A DNA stretch of 16,231 nucleotides from Bacillota bacterium (lineage in GTDB: Bacteria; Bacillota; Clostridia; Oscillospirales; Acutalibacteraceae): assembly GCA_030705695.1 (NCBI GenBank), contig JAUZPX010000041.1:1-16231 (forward strand), in the 5' to 3' direction. This document shows positions 14,526 through 16,231 of this stretch, piece by piece (within the stretch, counting starts at the first letter, position 1; the number at the start of each line of letters is the position of its first letter). The notes beneath the pieces were generated by a model that did not search any database, was not told the DNA's origin, and saw nothing but the letters and a program-made list of their open reading frames with translations. The translations under genes were made by a program, and so were the position numbers.

Positions 14526-16231
14526 ATGGGCTATACACTGGCGCAAAAAATAATTAAAAATCACTTGGTTGTCGGAGAAATGGAGACAGGCAGTGACATA
14601 GGAATTCGTATTGATCAAACATTAACTCAGGATGCTACAGGTACTATGGCATACCTTGAGTTTGAAGCTATGGGCGTAAAGCGAGTAAAAACCGAAAAAA
14701 GTGTAGCATACATAGATCACAACACACTTCAAACAGGCTTTGAAAACGCTGATGACCATCTTTTTATACAATCTGTAGCGAAAAAGCACGGTATATATTT
14801 TTCGAGACCTGGTAACGGAATTTGCCATCAGGTACATCTTGAGCGTTTCGGTAAACCAGGCAAAACGTTAATAGGCTCAGACAGCCATACGCCTACAGGC
14901 GGCGGTATCGGAATGCTTGCTATCGGTGCTGGCGGACTTGATGTAGCTGTTGCAATGGGCGGCGGCGAATATTACATAACAATGCCGAAAATTGTAAAGG
15001 TTGAGCTTACAGGAAAGTTAAGCCCATGGGTTTCTGCAAAAGACGTGATTTTGGAAGTCCTACGCCGTATGTCTGTAAAGGGCGGAGTAGGTAAAGTTAT
15101 TGAGTATTCGGGCGATGGTGTACAGTATCTTACTGTACCTGAGCGTGCAACTATTACAAATATGGGTGCTGAATTAGGTGCTACCACATCTGTTTTCCCA
15201 AGTGATGAGGTAACGAAAGCATTTTTGAAAGCACAGGGCAGAGAAGAAGATTTTACAGAGCTTTTACCTGACAGCGATGCTGTATATGACGAAGAGATAA
15301 TTATAAATTTATCTGAATTAACTCCTTTAGCTGCTTGCCCTCATATGCCTGATAATGTAAAGACAGTCGAGGAAATCGGTAAAATAAAGGTTAATCAAGT
15401 TTGTATAGGTTCCTGCACAAACAGTTCTTATCTTGATTTAATGCGTGTTGCGGGGATTTTGAAAGGCAAAACTGTTCATCCAGACGTCAGCCTTTCAATA
15501 GCACCTGGTTCCAAGCAGGTTTATAATATGCTTGCATTAAATGGAGCTTTAGGCGATTTAATTGCCGCGGGAGCAAGAATTCTCGAATGTGCCTGCGGTC
15601 CATGTATCGGAATGGGACAATCCCCGAATTCAGCAGGAATCTCTTTACGCACATTTAACAGGAACTTCCAGGGCAGAAGCGGAACAGCTGACGGACAAAT
15701 TTACCTTGTCAGCCCTGAAACCGCAGCGGCTTCGGCAATCAGCGGTGTGTTTACAGACCCGAGAACGCTTGGTGCTCCGATTAATGTTGAAATGCCTGAA
15801 ATGTTCTTATGTAACGACAATATGGTTACTCCTCCTGCTTCCGAAGCTGAAATGGACAGTGTTGAAATTGTAAGAGGACCGAATATTAAACCATTCCCAA
15901 CTTCAGAGCCAATAAAAGACAGCATTAATGCGGCTTGCTCACTTAAAGTTGGAGATAATATTACTACTGACCATATTATGCCGGCAGGTGCAAAGATTTT
16001 GCCTCTGCGTTCAAATATTCCTGCAATCTCAATGTATTGCTTTACGGTATGCGATACTGAGTTCCCAACACGTGCAAAGCAAATGGGGCAGAGCATAGTT
16101 GTTGGCGGCGAGAATTACGGTCAAGGCTCATCACGCGAACATGCAGCGCTTGCTCCGCTATATCTTGGAGTAAAGGCTGTTCTTGTGAAAAGCTTTGCAA
16201 GAATCCACCGTTCAAATTTAATTAATGCAGG
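14526..16231 (+). CDS. acn: Aconitate hydratase, monomeric type, 3' end outside window
   Basis: The first 568 codons of a fused aconitase, which isomerises citrate and isocitrate in the cytoplasm through a 4Fe-4S cluster. The start at 14526 has AAGGAGG 7 bases upstream. The large-subunit part shows DHNTLQTGFEN, IGSDSHTPTGGGIGMLAIG and the three cluster cysteines C297 (CIGSCTNSS), C357 and C360 (CACGPCIGMGQ), with nearly the spacing of mitochondrial aconitase. The swivel domain is fused behind it, with TTDHIMPAGAKILPLRSN and VVGGENYGQGSSREHAALAP. The fused arrangement and short length fit the Aquifex/clostridial type aconitase rather than LeuC, which has a separate LeuD. About 70-75 residues are probably missing. 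In such anaerobes aconitase normally feeds the oxidative branch to 2-oxoglutarate and glutamate. Confidence 0.94.
   Translation, partial: MGYTLAQKIIKNHLVVGEMETGSDIGIRIDQTLTQDATGTMAYLEFEAMGVKRVKTEKSVAYIDHNTLQTGFENADDHLFIQSVAKKHGIYFSRPGNGICHQVHLERFGKPGKTLIGSDSHTPTGGGIGMLAIGAGGLDVAVAMGGGEYYITMPKIVKVELTGKLSPWVSAKDVILEVLRRMSVKGGVGKVIEYSGDGVQYLTVPERATITNMGAELGATTSVFPSDEVTKAFLKAQGREEDFTELLPDSDAVYDEEIIINLSELTPLAACPHMPDNVKTVEEIGKIKVNQVCIGSCTNSSYLDLMRVAGILKGKTVHPDVSLSIAPGSKQVYNMLALNGALGDLIAAGARILECACGPCIGMGQSPNSAGISLRTFNRNFQGRSGTADGQIYLVSPETAAASAISGVFTDPRTLGAPINVEMPEMFLCNDNMVTPPASEAEMDSVEIVRGPNIKPFPTSEPIKDSINAACSLKVGDNITTDHIMPAGAKILPLRSNIPAISMYCFTVCDTEFPTRAKQMGQSIVVGGENYGQGSSREHAALAPLYLGVKAVLVKSFARIHRSNLINA

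Noticed and set aside
14167..14553. A plus-strand open frame of 128 codons spanning the lysozyme start and the intergenic region
   Set aside because: It overlaps the lysozyme signal peptide in antisense, crosses both divergent promoters and runs into the aconitase start; composition is that of random AT-rich translation.
15701..16096. A 131-codon minus-strand frame within the aconitase gene
   Set aside because: Antisense shadow of a clearly conserved aconitase coding region, with no ribosome binding site or family resemblance.
14526..16231. Reading the right-edge gene as leuC, prompted by ilvE in the window
   Set aside because: The swivel (LeuD-like) domain is fused in the same polypeptide, as in monomeric aconitases; LeuC would end before it.
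1..16231. CRISPR arrays, tRNA genes, insertion sequences, prophage structural genes
   Set aside because: No periodic repeat-spacer pattern, no tRNA-like cloverleaf with CCA region, no transposase or phage structural motif was seen on either strand.

Overview
The window is AT-rich, densely coded chromosomal DNA from an anaerobic Firmicute. The best fit is a starch-degrading gut Ruminococcus of the R. bromii type (Oscillospiraceae). The evidence is a secreted GH13 amylase carrying a type I dockerin and CBM26-like starch-binding modules (the amylosome architecture), Ala-Pro-Thr repeat linkers in several exported proteins, a SpoIIM-family sporulation-type membrane protein, strong GGAGG ribosome binding sites and compact rho-independent terminators. 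The genus is an inference from protein architecture, not from a marker gene. No tRNA, rRNA, CRISPR array, transposase or phage structural gene was seen.

Layout, left to right. (1) A small DUF3892 protein (+) ends at a strong terminator. (2) A 1023-residue modular alpha-amylase (+) has its own promoter and terminator. (3) A 78-residue HPr/Crh-like protein (-) lacks the phospho-histidine but keeps the regulatory serine motif. (4) mtaB (+), a tRNA methylthiotransferase, converges 9 bp from a GHL10 (DUF187) glycosidase-like secreted protein (-). (5) An RluA-family pseudouridine synthase and the branched-chain aminotransferase ilvE (+) are followed by two hairpin terminators. (6) A five-gene minus-strand block reads from about 14.4 kb down to 8.9 kb: a large exported GH24 lysozyme with SH3b and BIG2-like modules, proC, a SpoIIM-family membrane protein, a DUF624/YesL-like membrane protein and a lipoprotein with a lipocalin-like domain. 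(7) Divergent from it, a monomeric aconitase (+) runs off the right edge.

How the genes fit together. The amylase is the clear specialised element: its catalytic, starch-binding and dockerin modules imply assembly on a cell-surface scaffoldin. The HPr/Crh-like protein beside it could be a sensor of carbon state, but that link is only positional. Aconitase (2-oxoglutarate and glutamate supply), ProC and IlvE all concern glutamate-linked amino-acid metabolism. The minus-strand block mixes cell-wall hydrolysis, envelope membrane proteins and proline synthesis.

The items most worth a second look are a perfect 13-bp hairpin that buries the ribosome binding site and start codon of the SpoIIM-family gene, the His-less HPr-like protein, the unassigned C-terminal domain of the lysozyme, the mid-chain dockerin of the amylase, and an 11-bp repeat placed at both divergent promoters near 14.4 kb. 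I see strong candidates for regulatory novelty but nothing that amounts to a defence or mobile system.
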